From the NCBI GenBank assembly GCA_042091395.1, contig JBELHN010000020.1:1-64000 (forward strand): 64,000 bases of DNA. The letters run 5' to 3'. This stretch comes from Colwellia sp042091395 (GTDB lineage: Bacteria > Pseudomonadota > Gammaproteobacteria > Enterobacterales > Alteromonadaceae). Made by a program: the position numbers and the translations under genes. This document shows, in pieces, positions 1 through 9,017 of this stretch; position 1 is the first letter of the stretch, and every line of letters starts with the position of its first letter. The notes beneath the pieces were generated by a model. That model saw only the letters and a list, made by a program, of their open reading frames with translations. It was not told the DNA's origin and did not search any database.

Positions 1-47
1 GCCTGTCACGCCGGGGGTCGCGGGTTCGAGTCCCGTCCACTCCGCCA
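1..47 (+). tRNA. tRNA-Asp (anticodon GTC), 3' part
   Basis: This is the 3' portion of a tRNA cut by the left edge. The anticodon loop CCTGTCACG gives anticodon GTC (Asp). It is followed by the variable loop, a T-arm containing GGGTTCGAGTCCC, and the acceptor strand ending in an encoded CCA at 45-47. The D-arm and 5' acceptor strand lie outside the window. The order and bases match gammaproteobacterial tRNA-Asp closely. Confidence 0.95.
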
Positions 48-519
48 ATTTTGTTTAGCCTTCCTTTTATGTTCTAGCATATACATTTGATTATAAACCC
101 TTATGAGCATTTAAGTGTCTTGTGAGAGTCTTACTGAACACCGTCTTTTTAATTAGATTATCTTATCTAGTTACCTGTCAAAAACTCATTTAAAGTATGC
201 AAAGTAATTAATTACCTAGTTTTAATTTTAACTTCAGTTTTAATGTGATTTTGCCAGTATAAGTTGAACAACTTCACTTTATTTTTTGTTGTACAGCCTT
301 TGCTCAAACTGGTTAAGTCAGCAAATACTAGTCTCCATCAAAACATGCCTTTCTCCAATAATAATTAACTGTAATCGCTTAAACCCTTCTTTAGTTGATC
401 CTTTTAGTCCCAGCTTAGCTTTGCTAAGTTGATATATTTTTGTCAGTTGAAAAAATCTTTTCAGATGAGAAATATTGTTAGTAATGATTAGGAGTAGAAT
501 TAAGAAAATAATGCTTGTT
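48..519. other. Non-coding stretch between tRNA-Asp and the acyl-CoA dehydrogenase
   Basis: I see no gene in this AT-rich stretch. One imperfect hairpin (about 411-431, arms CAGCTTAGC and GCTAAGTTG with a wobble pair) is followed by a loose T-rich segment and may end tRNA transcription, but it is weak. The promoter of the downstream dehydrogenase should lie near the right end, next to the FadR-like palindrome. Confidence 0.5.
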
Positions 520-536
520 TACTGGTATGACCAGTG
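520..536. promoter_or_regulatory. FadR-like operator
   Basis: ACTGGTATGACCAGT (521-535) is a palindrome with arms ACTGGT and ACCAGT. It fits the known FadR core CTGGTNNGACCAG. It ends about 45 bases before the start of an acyl-CoA dehydrogenase, where a repressor would act on promoter clearance. FadR represses fatty-acid oxidation genes and is released by acyl-CoA. Binding here is inferred from the sequence and the target gene; fadR itself is not in the window. Confidence 0.65.
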
Positions 537-581
537 TTTTAATTAGCATATCATCATAATAGCTAAAAGCTGGAGATCAAT

Positions 582-2402
582 ATGCTTACTTATAAAGCAC
601 CCATAGCAGATATCAAATTTTTAATTGAAGATGTTTTTAATTATAACAAGCACTATATGCAGCACAAAGATTATGCAGAGGCTAGTCCTGATTTAGTTGA
701 CGCTATTATTGAAGAATGTGCTAAATTCTCTGAGAATGAGTTATTGCCACTTTATCAAAGTGGTGATAAGGAGGGCTGTCACTTTGAGCAAGGTAAAGTG
801 ACTACACCAACTGGCTATAAAGAAGCATATCAACAGTATATAGCTGGTGGCTGGCCGTCTTTATCTCATGGCCAAGAGCATGGAGGCCAAGGGCTTCCTC
901 CTTCTTTGGGTATGGTTCAATCAGAAATGACAGGCACAGCAAATTGGCCTTGGGCAATGTATGCTGGCTTAAGCCATGGGGCAATGAATACTATTACATC
1001 ACATGGCAGTGATAAACAAAAAGAGATGTATTTATCACAATTAATTGCTGGTACGTGGACAGGCACTATGTGTCTGACAGAACCACAATGTGGAACAGAT
1101 TTAGGTCAAATAACTACCAAGGCGGAGCAGAATGATGACGGTACTTATAATATTTCTGGAACAAAAATATTTATCTCTGCGGGAGAGCATGACTTAACTG
1201 ATAACATCGTACATATTGTCTTGGCTAGATTACCCAATGCACCTGGGGGAACACGTGGTATTTCATTGTTTATTGTACCAAAAATGCGAGTAAACGACGA
1301 TGGTGGTGTTGGTGAATCAAATAATGTTACCTGCGGTTCAATAGAGGATAAAATGGGTATTAAGGCCTCAGCAACAGCTGTGTTAAATTTCGATAATGCT
1401 GTTGGTGAGTTGATAGGGCCTGAAAATAAAGGCCTAGAATGTATGTTTACTTTTATGAATACCGCCAGGATCGGCACAGCTTTACAAGGTATTTGTTCTG
1501 CAGAATTGGCTTATCAAAATTCACTTGAGTACGCAAAAGAAAGGTTATCCATGCGTTCATTGACAGGCAAAAAGTCCCCTGAAAAGGTTGCCGACCCAAT
1601 TATTGTTCACCCCGACGTTCGGAAAATGTTAATGATGCAAAAAGCTATTTCTGAGGGGGGAAGAGCAATGATTTATTATACTGCTAAAATTGTAGATGAA
1701 ATTGCTATAGCCTCTTCAGAAAAAGAACGTATTGCTGCTGATGATAGGTTAGGTTTTATCACGCCTATTTTAAAAGCCTTTTTAACAGAATTAGGATCTG
1801 AAAGTGCCAATCATGGCATGCAAATTTTTGGTGGGCACGGTTACATAAAAGAGTGGGGCATGGAACAAATTGTCCGTGACGCCAGAATTGCTACCGTTTA
1901 TGAGGGGACAACGGGTATTCAGGCGCTCGATCTATTAGGACGAAAAGTATTAATGACTGGTGGTAAGTCGCTTAACGTTTTCTGTAAAGAAGTTCTTAGT
2001 TTTTGTAAAAATACTAGTGTACTTTCAAGTAACCCTCATAAACGACAAATGCATCGTTTTATTTGGCCATTGAGTAAATCTATCGTTAGTTGGCAGCAAT
2101 ATTCAATTCGCTTAGCGTTCAAAGCTAAAAATAATAAAGACATTGTTGGCTCCGCTTCAGTGGATTATTTGATGTACTCTGGTTATGTTGTTATGGCATA
2201 TTTTTGGGCACAAATGGCTCAAAAATCTTATGAAAAACTTGCAAATAATTGCGAAAATAGAGACTTTTATAGAGCTAAAATTAAAACAGCTGAATTTTAT
2301 TTTGATCGGATGTTCCCTCGGACGAAATCATTAGCAAAAACGATGATGGCCAACCCTAAAAGTGTTATGCAGCTTGATCAAGATTTAATGTCGTTTTTAT
2401 AA
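582..2402 (+). CDS. Acyl-CoA dehydrogenase with extended C-terminal domain (DmdC-like family)
   Basis: This is a flavin-dependent acyl-CoA dehydrogenase of 606 residues, longer than the roughly 380-residue classic enzymes. It has the extra C-terminal domain found in the family that includes methylmercaptopropionyl-CoA dehydrogenase DmdC. The N-terminal helical domain, the middle beta domain (MCLTEPQCGTDLG near residue 165) and the C-terminal helical domain are visible. The segment VYEGTTGIQ near residue 445 carries the likely catalytic Glu. ATG 582 is preceded by GGAG. A FadR-like operator upstream suggests induction by fatty acids. The natural chain length is unknown; a role in beta-oxidation is more likely than DMSP degradation because no other dmd gene is nearby. 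Confidence 0.9.
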   Translation: MLTYKAPIADIKFLIEDVFNYNKHYMQHKDYAEASPDLVDAIIEECAKFSENELLPLYQSGDKEGCHFEQGKVTTPTGYKEAYQQYIAGGWPSLSHGQEHGGQGLPPSLGMVQSEMTGTANWPWAMYAGLSHGAMNTITSHGSDKQKEMYLSQLIAGTWTGTMCLTEPQCGTDLGQITTKAEQNDDGTYNISGTKIFISAGEHDLTDNIVHIVLARLPNAPGGTRGISLFIVPKMRVNDDGGVGESNNVTCGSIEDKMGIKASATAVLNFDNAVGELIGPENKGLECMFTFMNTARIGTALQGICSAELAYQNSLEYAKERLSMRSLTGKKSPEKVADPIIVHPDVRKMLMMQKAISEGGRAMIYYTAKIVDEIAIASSEKERIAADDRLGFITPILKAFLTELGSESANHGMQIFGGHGYIKEWGMEQIVRDARIATVYEGTTGIQALDLLGRKVLMTGGKSLNVFCKEVLSFCKNTSVLSSNPHKRQMHRFIWPLSKSIVSWQQYSIRLAFKAKNNKDIVGSASVDYLMYSGYVVMAYFWAQMAQKSYEKLANNCENRDFYRAKIKTAEFYFDRMFPRTKSLAKTMMANPKSVMQLDQDLMSFL

Positions 2403-2420
2403 ATTACACAGTTTTGTGGA

Positions 2421-2444
2421 AATGCACGATAGTTATCGTGCATT
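2421..2444. terminator. Hairpin between convergent genes
   Basis: A perfect 11-base-pair inverted repeat (AATGCACGATA / TATCGTGCATT) with a 2-base spacer lies between the convergent dehydrogenase and TetR genes. Its position suits a two-way terminator. Neither side has a T tract, so it may depend on other factors or only protect mRNA ends. Confidence 0.45.
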
Positions 2445-2470
2445 ACTTAGAAGAGGTAAGTGCTTATCCG

Positions 2471-3169
2471 TTAATGCTGTTTAATTGACATCATCCAGGC
2501 GATTATTCGACGAACCGTTTGTTCAATTTGAATTGTGTCTATATTCACTTGTTTGCATAACTGACTGTAACGTAATTGGGAAAATACTGTGTACATTATT
2601 TTGGCGTCAATTTCAGGGTTGTGCTTGTTAAAAAAACAACATAATTGTTCGTAAGGAATAAGCTGAGCTGATTCATGCTCCTGTGATAATGAGAGTAAAC
2701 TCGGTGAAACCTGCGTCTCGGTAAACATTAATTGTTCAACCGTAAATGGTATAGCTTGATGCTTGATATTGTCGACGAGATGAAGAAGAAACATAGCAGT
2801 TAATTGTTCACACAGTGCTAGTTTTGTCGTAGTTTTTCTTAATTCTTTTTTTGGTATTTCAGTTAGGATATTCAATGCTGTCTGCAAACTTGTGTCAGCG
2901 TGAGACAATATTCGTTTCGAGTTTAACTTAAAAGCTTGATGAATGAGTTCTTGTATGTCTTTAAAATAATAAGTCGTTAATGAGAGTTGCAGGTTTGCGT
3001 GACTCGCTATCGCACGATGTGTTGTTCCTTTAACCCCATTTAACGCTAATACCTCTATAGCTGCTAATAGAATTTTTTCTCGAGTTTTTTCACCTTTGGA
3101 GCGACGCTTTATTGGTAGGTCATTGCTATCGTGTTTCAGTTTTGAAGTAACAATATCTTTAACGTTCAT
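2471..3169 (-). CDS. TetR/AcrR family transcriptional regulator
   Basis: This 232-residue protein has an N-terminal TetR-type helix-turn-helix at about residues 26-72, with the typical REKILLAAIEVLALNGVKGTTHRAIA and TTYYFKD pattern. The C-terminal part is a poorly conserved ligand domain. It lies on the same strand as and just downstream of fadE, with 145 bases between them. A role in lipid metabolism control is therefore plausible but not shown. Its start ATG at 3169 is followed by a lysine- and arginine-rich lead before the DNA-binding domain. The ligand and targets cannot be read from the sequence. Confidence 0.85.
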   Translation of the reverse strand: MNVKDIVTSKLKHDSNDLPIKRRSKGEKTREKILLAAIEVLALNGVKGTTHRAIASHANLQLSLTTYYFKDIQELIHQAFKLNSKRILSHADTSLQTALNILTEIPKKELRKTTTKLALCEQLTAMFLLHLVDNIKHQAIPFTVEQLMFTETQVSPSLLSLSQEHESAQLIPYEQLCCFFNKHNPEIDAKIMYTVFSQLRYSQLCKQVNIDTIQIEQTVRRIIAWMMSIKQH

Positions 3170-3253
3170 GATTAACTCTAATAATAAAAAGCATTAATTT
3201 ACTTTATGTTAACATTTTTTTATCATTAGTGTTAATAATTAACCAGTATTTTA

Positions 3254-3298
3254 TTCTTACTGACAACTTTGAGAACCTTCAAAAATTATCAGTAAGAA
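3254..3298. repeat. Inverted repeat between fadE and the TetR gene
   Basis: Arms TTCTTACTGA (3254-3263) and TCAGTAAGAA (3289-3298) are perfect complements 25 bases apart. A smaller potential stem (TTTGA/TCAAA) lies between them. There is no T tract on either strand. It could be a partial transcription stop after fadE or an operator for the regulator gene that follows. The nearby GTTAACA and TGTTAAT elements at 3207-3235 could also be part of an operator. Confidence 0.4.
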
Positions 3299-3314
3299 AC
3301 CCCATTAGAAAAAG

Positions 3315-5732
3315 TTAATGTACTGATAATTCTTTAGTATCAAAGTCATCTACTTGAATTGCCCAACGACGTCCGGTTTCTGCAGATACCAATAACTCAG
3401 CTTCTGTTTGTGAAATTAGGTTATGTTCTAGGCCCATTTCAGCAACTTTATCAAGTTGATAAAAAGGTAATTTTTTATTTAAACCACGGCATATTTTTTC
3501 AAATACGGCTTCACAGTTAATAATATCTTCGAATGCTTGTTCTAACCTTCCAAAAATATTTTTACCGTCTCTCACTAAATATTGGCCATGGCCCAATCGA
3601 TTTCTTGCCGCAGAGGGAGTTTGTAATATTCTAGACACCTTCTGTGCTAATTTATCGCTGGGTTTACTTAACCATTTTCCTAGAGGAAAAATAATTAAAC
3701 GCAATATTACAGCAACCCCCTTATTAGGAAAGTTGTTAATTAATTCATCGAATGCATGTTGTATATTATAAAGACAATCTTCAACTGCCCATTGCACTAA
3801 TGGTAAATCTGAATTGTTTCGGCCATCATCGTTATATCTTTTCAAAGTGGCACTGGCTAAGTATAAGTAACTTAATACATCACCCAAGCGTGCTGATATT
3901 CTCTCCTTTCTTTTTAAATCAGCGCCAAGCGTTAACATGGCAATATCAGATAGCATTGCTAAATTAGCACTAAATCTGGTCAATAATTGATAATATCGAC
4001 GGGTTTCATCTTCATAAGGGCTAGTCAAGAATCGAGCCCCAGAGAGTGAACACCACAAACTTCTGCTTATATTACTTATACTAAACCCAATATGACCAAA
4101 AAGTGCGCCGTCGAAATCATTAAGGGCTTGTTCGTTATCACTTTGATTGGCGGCTTGCAATTCACTTAATACATAGGGGTGACAACGAATGGCACCCTGG
4201 CCATAAATAATCATACTGCGTGTTAAAATATTTGCACCTTCTACAGTTACTGCAATAGGAGCCCCTTGATAGCCTCTTGCAAGGTAATTATTCGGACCCA
4301 TGCATATACCTTTGCCGCCATGAATATCCATGGCATCAGTAATTGAGGTACGCATTTTTTCAGTCAGGTGGTATTTAGCAATCGCAGATATTACAGAAGG
4401 CTTTTCACCTAAATCTATTGCTCCTGTTGACATGATTGTGACTGCGTCCATTAAATAAGCATTGGCACCAATTCTCGCAAGAGGTTCTTCTATACCTTCC
4501 ATCTGTCCAATTGGCATTTTAAATTGACGTCTAATTCTGCTGTAAGCGCCAGTTGCTAATGCAGTAGATTTGATACCACCAGCACTATTAGAGGGTAATG
4601 TAATTGCCCTACCGACAGATAAACACTCAACTAACATCCTCCAACCTTGGCCAGCCATATCAGGCCCACCAATAATAAAGTCTAGGGGCACAAATACATC
4701 CTTACCTTGCGTCGGCCCATTTTGAAAAGGAACATTAAGGGGAAAATGTCGGCGACCAATACTGATTCCCTTTAGGTTAGTTGGTATTAATGCACAAGTA
4801 ATACCTAATTCTTCTTTTTCAGAGAGTAAGTGATCTGGATCGTGTAATTTGAAGGCCAATCCAAGCACAGTGGCAATTGGGGCTAAAGTTATGTAGCGTT
4901 TATCCCAATTGAGGCGCATGCCTAGAAGCTCTTTTCCTTCAAACTCACCCCGGCAAATAACGCCATGATCTGGAATAGAGCCTGCATCTGAACCGGCTTC
5001 AGGGCTCGTTAAGGCAAAGCATGGTATTTCCTCTCCGCTAACTAATCGAGGTAAATATTTTTCTTGTTGTTCCTTAGTCCCATATTCTTGTAATAATTCG
5101 CCAGGCCCTAATGAGTTGGGTACCCCTACCGTACTGGCCAACACTGAACTAACGGTGGTAAGCTTCTGTAAAACACGAGACTGCGCGTAAGCAGAGTATT
5201 CTAGTCCCCCATATTTCTTTTTTATTATCATGGCGAAAAATTTATTTTCTTTGAGGTACGTCCAGATTTCAGGTGTTAAATCGGCTAATTCATGGGTAAT
5301 TTCCCAGTCATTGACCATGCTACAGACTTTTTCAACCGGACCATCTAAAAATGCCTGTTCTTCAGCACTTAAACGAGGTTTTGGGTAATTGTGTAATTTC
5401 TTCCAATCTGGATCACCTCTAAACAAATCTGCTTCAAACCAGGTGGTTCCGGCATCAATTGCTTCTTGCTCGGTTGTCGACATTTGAGGCATGATTTTTT
5501 TAAATAATGCCAATAAAGGCATACTAATAAATTGCTGGCGGATATTGTCTATGTTTAGCGGTAGAGCAATGACACCAAAAAGCAGCCATGAAACAATACC
5601 TATGGTATTAAAAAATGATCCAATCGCCATAAATACAGCAAAAACTAATGTAAAACTTGATAATGAGACTCTCTTATATGTCAAAAACCAAGTTAATAAA
5701 AATGCTAAAAATAACCAAAGTATAATGTTCAC
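3315..5732 (-). CDS. fadE: Acyl-CoA dehydrogenase FadE
   Basis: This enzyme catalyses the first step of beta-oxidation, acyl-CoA to trans-2-enoyl-CoA with FAD. At 805 residues it matches the large FadE family (E. coli about 814). Two hydrophobic segments at residues 1-60 are followed by the dehydrogenase core, including CFALTSPEAGSDAGS near residue 240 and the DAMDIHGGKGICMG segment near 470, and then the long C-terminal region typical of FadE. The start is GTG with an AAGGTG ribosome site. No FadR-like palindrome is seen in the upstream gap, unlike the other dehydrogenase. It probably supplies the main long-chain activity, while the 582-2402 enzyme has a separate or overlapping substrate range. 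Confidence 0.95.
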   Translation of the reverse strand: MNIILWLFLAFLLTWFLTYKRVSLSSFTLVFAVFMAIGSFFNTIGIVSWLLFGVIALPLNIDNIRQQFISMPLLALFKKIMPQMSTTEQEAIDAGTTWFEADLFRGDPDWKKLHNYPKPRLSAEEQAFLDGPVEKVCSMVNDWEITHELADLTPEIWTYLKENKFFAMIIKKKYGGLEYSAYAQSRVLQKLTTVSSVLASTVGVPNSLGPGELLQEYGTKEQQEKYLPRLVSGEEIPCFALTSPEAGSDAGSIPDHGVICRGEFEGKELLGMRLNWDKRYITLAPIATVLGLAFKLHDPDHLLSEKEELGITCALIPTNLKGISIGRRHFPLNVPFQNGPTQGKDVFVPLDFIIGGPDMAGQGWRMLVECLSVGRAITLPSNSAGGIKSTALATGAYSRIRRQFKMPIGQMEGIEEPLARIGANAYLMDAVTIMSTGAIDLGEKPSVISAIAKYHLTEKMRTSITDAMDIHGGKGICMGPNNYLARGYQGAPIAVTVEGANILTRSMIIYGQGAIRCHPYVLSELQAANQSDNEQALNDFDGALFGHIGFSISNISRSLWCSLSGARFLTSPYEDETRRYYQLLTRFSANLAMLSDIAMLTLGADLKRKERISARLGDVLSYLYLASATLKRYNDDGRNNSDLPLVQWAVEDCLYNIQHAFDELINNFPNKGVAVILRLIIFPLGKWLSKPSDKLAQKVSRILQTPSAARNRLGHGQYLVRDGKNIFGRLEQAFEDIINCEAVFEKICRGLNKKLPFYQLDKVAEMGLEHNLISQTEAELLVSAETGRRWAIQVDDFDTKELSVH

Positions 5733-6136
5733 AAGGACACCTTTTAAATTAATTAATGTGTAGTTATATGTGGGTAAAAATATCAGAATTAATCGTTAAG
5801 TTTATCAATACAATAATACGTAGTATAAATATAATCACGACATACCAAAGCATAGTATATTTTTATTGTCTTAGCCTTTGGGTCTTTAACTAAAAATCCA
5901 GTATTCATATCTACAATATTTAGCTTTTGTTTAGGTAAAAATTTGCAAAAAACATTTTTAAGATTAAAGCTTAATATTACTCTTTATGTAAACCTAAACT
6001 GGCAATATAAAAAATTATCCAAAAAAATTACTTTAATCATTAATTAATGTAGACCAGCCAATTGAGGTGTTTTTAAAAAACTAACTATTATTTAGTTTTG
6101 AGTAATATCATTCTTTCAATAGCTAAAGGAACATAA
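5733..6136. other. Divergent intergenic region, fadE / membrane protein
   Basis: About 400 AT-rich bases lie between the divergent fadE and the gene at 6137. I see no gene, no RNA gene and no clear operator. It should hold promoters for both genes. Confidence 0.4.
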
Positions 6137-6883
6137 ATGATACTTGGATTAATCATTGGGGTATTTTTATCTCTCATTCTTTTTACGATTGCTATTGGTG
6201 TATCGTCAGACATACCCATTCTTCAAATTGCTCAAACAATAGGTTCGGTTGTTATTGCAATTAGCTCACTTTTGGCTTTAAGTTTGTATAGGCAAGCCAG
6301 TAAAAAACAGAAAAGTCAATTTGCAAATAAAGCCTCACTTTATCACTTAAATCAAGCATTGAAGTTTATTGAGAGCGCATATTCTGTTTTTACGGGCAAT
6401 AAAGTGGGGGCATTACCTCTAAATCAAAAGTTACTTTGGCAAACAACTGCTCGCCTCATTGTGCGTTATGAAAATATTAAAAAGTTCATAACAGTTGCTA
6501 AACATAAAGTAATTCTTCAGGAGCACGACGAATTTTGGCGTATACAGTTTAATGAGTTACTTGATTTACACCGAAGCTCTCTGACTACTGCTTATTTTAA
6601 AGGCGAAGAAAATCATCATATGGCAGAAATTAACCGTCAATCAATTGCTATCATTTTTGATTTTTCTAGTTGGCAAGATAGTTACTATGATGTGTTAAAA
6701 CAAGTAGATAGTGCAGAACTATTAGCTAACGGTGCTGTTAGTGTCGATTTTATCGAAACAATGAATTACTTTGAACTTGATAATGATTTGCTAACAAAAT
6801 TAGAAGTTAGAAAAAATAAACTTTCAAGAGGTGGAATGTTATTTTTGTACCTCACTGTACCAGCCATGTTAAATGTCATTTAA
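6137..6883 (+). CDS. Hypothetical membrane protein with two N-terminal helices
   Basis: I do not recognise this 248-residue protein. Two hydrophobic segments (about residues 2-23 and 28-52) are followed by a basic stretch (RQASKKQKSQ) and a soluble, mostly helical domain of about 190 residues. The basic stretch points to a cytoplasmic C-terminal domain. ATG 6137 follows a good AAAGGA site. It stands alone between two long gaps, so the context gives no function. The last codons and the stop are part of a strong hairpin. No catalytic motif is visible. Confidence 0.7.
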   Translation: MILGLIIGVFLSLILFTIAIGVSSDIPILQIAQTIGSVVIAISSLLALSLYRQASKKQKSQFANKASLYHLNQALKFIESAYSVFTGNKVGALPLNQKLLWQTTARLIVRYENIKKFITVAKHKVILQEHDEFWRIQFNELLDLHRSSLTTAYFKGEENHHMAEINRQSIAIIFDFSSWQDSYYDVLKQVDSAELLANGAVSVDFIETMNYFELDNDLLTKLEVRKNKLSRGGMLFLYLTVPAMLNVI

Positions 6884-6894
6884 CATGGCTGGTA
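6858..6894 (+). terminator. Perfect hairpin overlapping the stop codon
   Basis: Arms of 18 bases (TACCAGCCATGTTAAATG at 6858-6875 and its exact complement at 6877-6894) surround a single base. They encode the last residues and the stop of the gene at 6137. No T tract follows, so it is not a standard intrinsic terminator. It would form a very stable mRNA 3' end. Confidence 0.5.
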
Positions 6895-7587
6895 ACTCAA
6901 TTAAATTAAACTTTTGTGGAAGGTTACACATGGCTTTAGCCGCGCTGCTTCATTTTTTTATTATCAACTATTAAATGTGATTTGAAGTTCTTTTCTATGT
7001 GTTATTAACCTTGTCTAGTTTATTGGTAATGTTAGAAACTTTGATTGATAACTTTACTGATAAAATATATTAGTGCAACAGATTTAACGTACTTGAACTT
7101 TCAAGCACTGACAACAAATTGTGGTGAAGAGTATTGAAAGCTTAAAAAAAGCACCAGTTGTTAATAAGTTAATATTACTTAACTGAACAAATTAAGTCTT
7201 CAAGAGCTACCAGCTTTTACGAATATCTATTAGCTTGATTTTTTGACATTAAGCACTTGGTAGAGGATGTCGTTTTTTTATTATGATGTGCACAATTGTT
7301 TCCTAGTTCAGTATTAACATTTTTTAGCTGTTTGTAACAATAATCTCCTGGTAAAAACAACAAATATCAAAGTAATACAACGCTAATCTGCGGCCAATAT
7401 TCCGATCTTTTTTTAGGGTGTTAGGTGTATTAAAAAACAGCGTTATTTAACGCTAATGTGTTTGAACAATACATTTTAACAATACACTTGAACAATACAT
7501 TTTAATAAAATGCTTTCAGTCATTATTCCTACGTGACACAATTAAAATTAAGCTTGTTATGTGTGTCTATTACAAACAGAGGAAATG
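6895..7587. other. Long non-coding stretch with small repeats
   Basis: I see no convincing gene in about 690 bases. Two small structures are present: a hairpin AGCGTTA-TT-TAACGCT near 7439-7454, and the direct repeat listed separately. The promoter of the next gene should be near the right end. Confidence 0.4.
7462..7505. repeat. Short direct repeat, two copies
   Basis: TTGAACAATACATTTTAA occurs at 7462-7479 and again at 7488-7505, 26 bases apart, with a partial copy (AACAATACA) between them. This looks like a small tandem duplication in non-coding DNA. No function is evident. Confidence 0.6.
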
Positions 7588-8082
7588 ATGAAATATTTTG
7601 CTTATGGCTCAAACATGTCGGTTTTACGGTTACAGGCACGTGTTCCTAGTGCAAAAAAAATTGCAGTAGTTATGCTTAAAAATCATCAGTTGCGTTTCAA
7701 TATGAGTGGCATTGATGGCTCTGGTAAATGTGATTGTTTTATGACGAATAATAGTGATGATTTTGTACTTGGTGTGCTATTTGAAATAGATGTAAAAGAA
7801 AAACATATTTTAGATAATGCTGAAAGTTTAGGCACAGGCTATTTCGATAAAATCGTTTCTGTAGAAGATGGCAATGGCAATGCTTTTGAAGCCTTAATAT
7901 ATTGTGCTTTGCGGATTGATAATACTCTTCAACCTTTTTCTTGGTATCTATATCATGTGATTTTTGGTGCTAAAAAAGCAAATATATCAGCAGACTATAT
8001 CGCTGCGATTGAAAACGTTCAATGTATTGAAGACCCCAATCAAGCAAGAGAATTAAAAGAACTTGCGATTTACAAGAACTGA
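7588..8082 (+). CDS. Gamma-glutamylcyclotransferase-like protein
   Basis: This 164-residue protein starts with KYFAYGSNM, the YGSN signature of the gamma-glutamylcyclotransferase/AIG2-like fold, which binds gamma-glutamyl groups. ILDNAESLGTGYFDK around residue 80 supplies the acidic region where the catalytic Glu of this family lies. I chose ATG 7588 because AGAGGA at 7578-7583 fits it; ATG 7585 is only 1 base from that site, and an upstream in-frame GTG (7561) has no site. Family members act in glutathione turnover or on gamma-glutamylamines. The substrate here cannot be fixed from sequence. Confidence 0.85.
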   Translation: MKYFAYGSNMSVLRLQARVPSAKKIAVVMLKNHQLRFNMSGIDGSGKCDCFMTNNSDDFVLGVLFEIDVKEKHILDNAESLGTGYFDKIVSVEDGNGNAFEALIYCALRIDNTLQPFSWYLYHVIFGAKKANISADYIAAIENVQCIEDPNQARELKELAIYKN

Positions 8083-8191
8083 TTATCTATCTCTTTGTTT
8101 TAATTTACTTCCTATATCAATAATATTATTATTTTCCTGCCGTTTAAGGTTTTTATTTGTTAAATCATTATTACTTTTTAGGTAAATTTAT

Positions 8192-8983
8192 ATGTGTGAG
8201 CTCTTAGCGATGTCAGCAAATGTTCCAACAGATATTTGTTTTAGTTTTAGTGGTTTAATGCAAAGAGGTGGAAATACTGGGCCTCACAGCGATGGTTGGG
8301 GCGTTACCTTCTACGAGGGCAAGGGCTGTAGAAGTTTTAAAGATCCTATGCCTAGTGCTCAATCACCCATTGCTGAGTTAGTGACTCAATACCCGATGAA
8401 AAGTGAAGCGGTTATTTGTCATATTCGACAAGCTAATTCGGGTGAGGTTTGTTTAGAAAATACACATCCATTTACCAGGCAGATGTGGGGAAGAAATTGG
8501 ACTTATGCACATAATGGTCAGCTAAAAAACTTTACAAAGCACCTACCTATTCAGTTTCACTTACCAATTGGAACTACCGATAGTGAACACGCTTTTTGTT
8601 GGATTCTTGATCAATTGCACCTAAAGTTTGCGGGTAAAAAACCTGCAGCAATTGAACTATATGCTTTTATAGCAAGTTTAACTAAACAAATAGATATACT
8701 TGGCGTTGCCAATATTATACTAACTGATGGGGAGTTTTTATTTGCTTATTGCTCTAATAATCTCCACTGGTTAACTCGACGAGCTCCATTTGGTCAGGCA
8801 AGCCTTATTGATGCTGAAATGGCTGTTGATTTCAAAAAAGAAACAACCAGTAAAGATGTTGTTACTGTTATTGCAACCAACCCATTAACTGATGATGAAA
8901 CCTGGTCTAAAATGGAACCAGGTCAATGGCAATTGTTCTGTTTGGGTGAGAACCTACCTATTGATAATGAGTTATTTGGTTAG
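8192..8983 (+). CDS. yafJ: Class II glutamine amidotransferase, YafJ-like
   Basis: Cys2 (MCELLAMSAN) is the N-terminal nucleophile of class II glutamine amidotransferases. The segments RGGNTGPHSDGWGVTFY (about 28-44), HIRQANSG (about 77-84) and YAHNGQL (about 109-115) are the standard glutaminase pocket motifs. The 263 residues hold only the glutaminase domain, like E. coli YafJ (255), so the ammonia acceptor is unknown. The gene follows the cyclotransferase-like gene in the same direction after about 110 bases, but shared transcription is not proven. Confidence 0.9.
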   Translation: MCELLAMSANVPTDICFSFSGLMQRGGNTGPHSDGWGVTFYEGKGCRSFKDPMPSAQSPIAELVTQYPMKSEAVICHIRQANSGEVCLENTHPFTRQMWGRNWTYAHNGQLKNFTKHLPIQFHLPIGTTDSEHAFCWILDQLHLKFAGKKPAAIELYAFIASLTKQIDILGVANIILTDGEFLFAYCSNNLHWLTRRAPFGQASLIDAEMAVDFKKETTSKDVVTVIATNPLTDDETWSKMEPGQWQLFCLGENLPIDNELFG

Positions 8984-9017
8984 AATGTAGGGAACTTTTG
9001 CAAGTTCAAATGTAAAG

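Noticed and set aside
582..2402. DmdC role in DMSP breakdown for the first dehydrogenase
   Set aside because: Family likeness exists, but there is no other dmd gene nearby, and the FadR-like operator points to ordinary fatty-acid oxidation.
6895..7587. CRISPR or mobile element origin of the repeats in this gap
   Set aside because: Only two 18-base copies are present, without spacers of regular size, a transposase or terminal inverted repeats.
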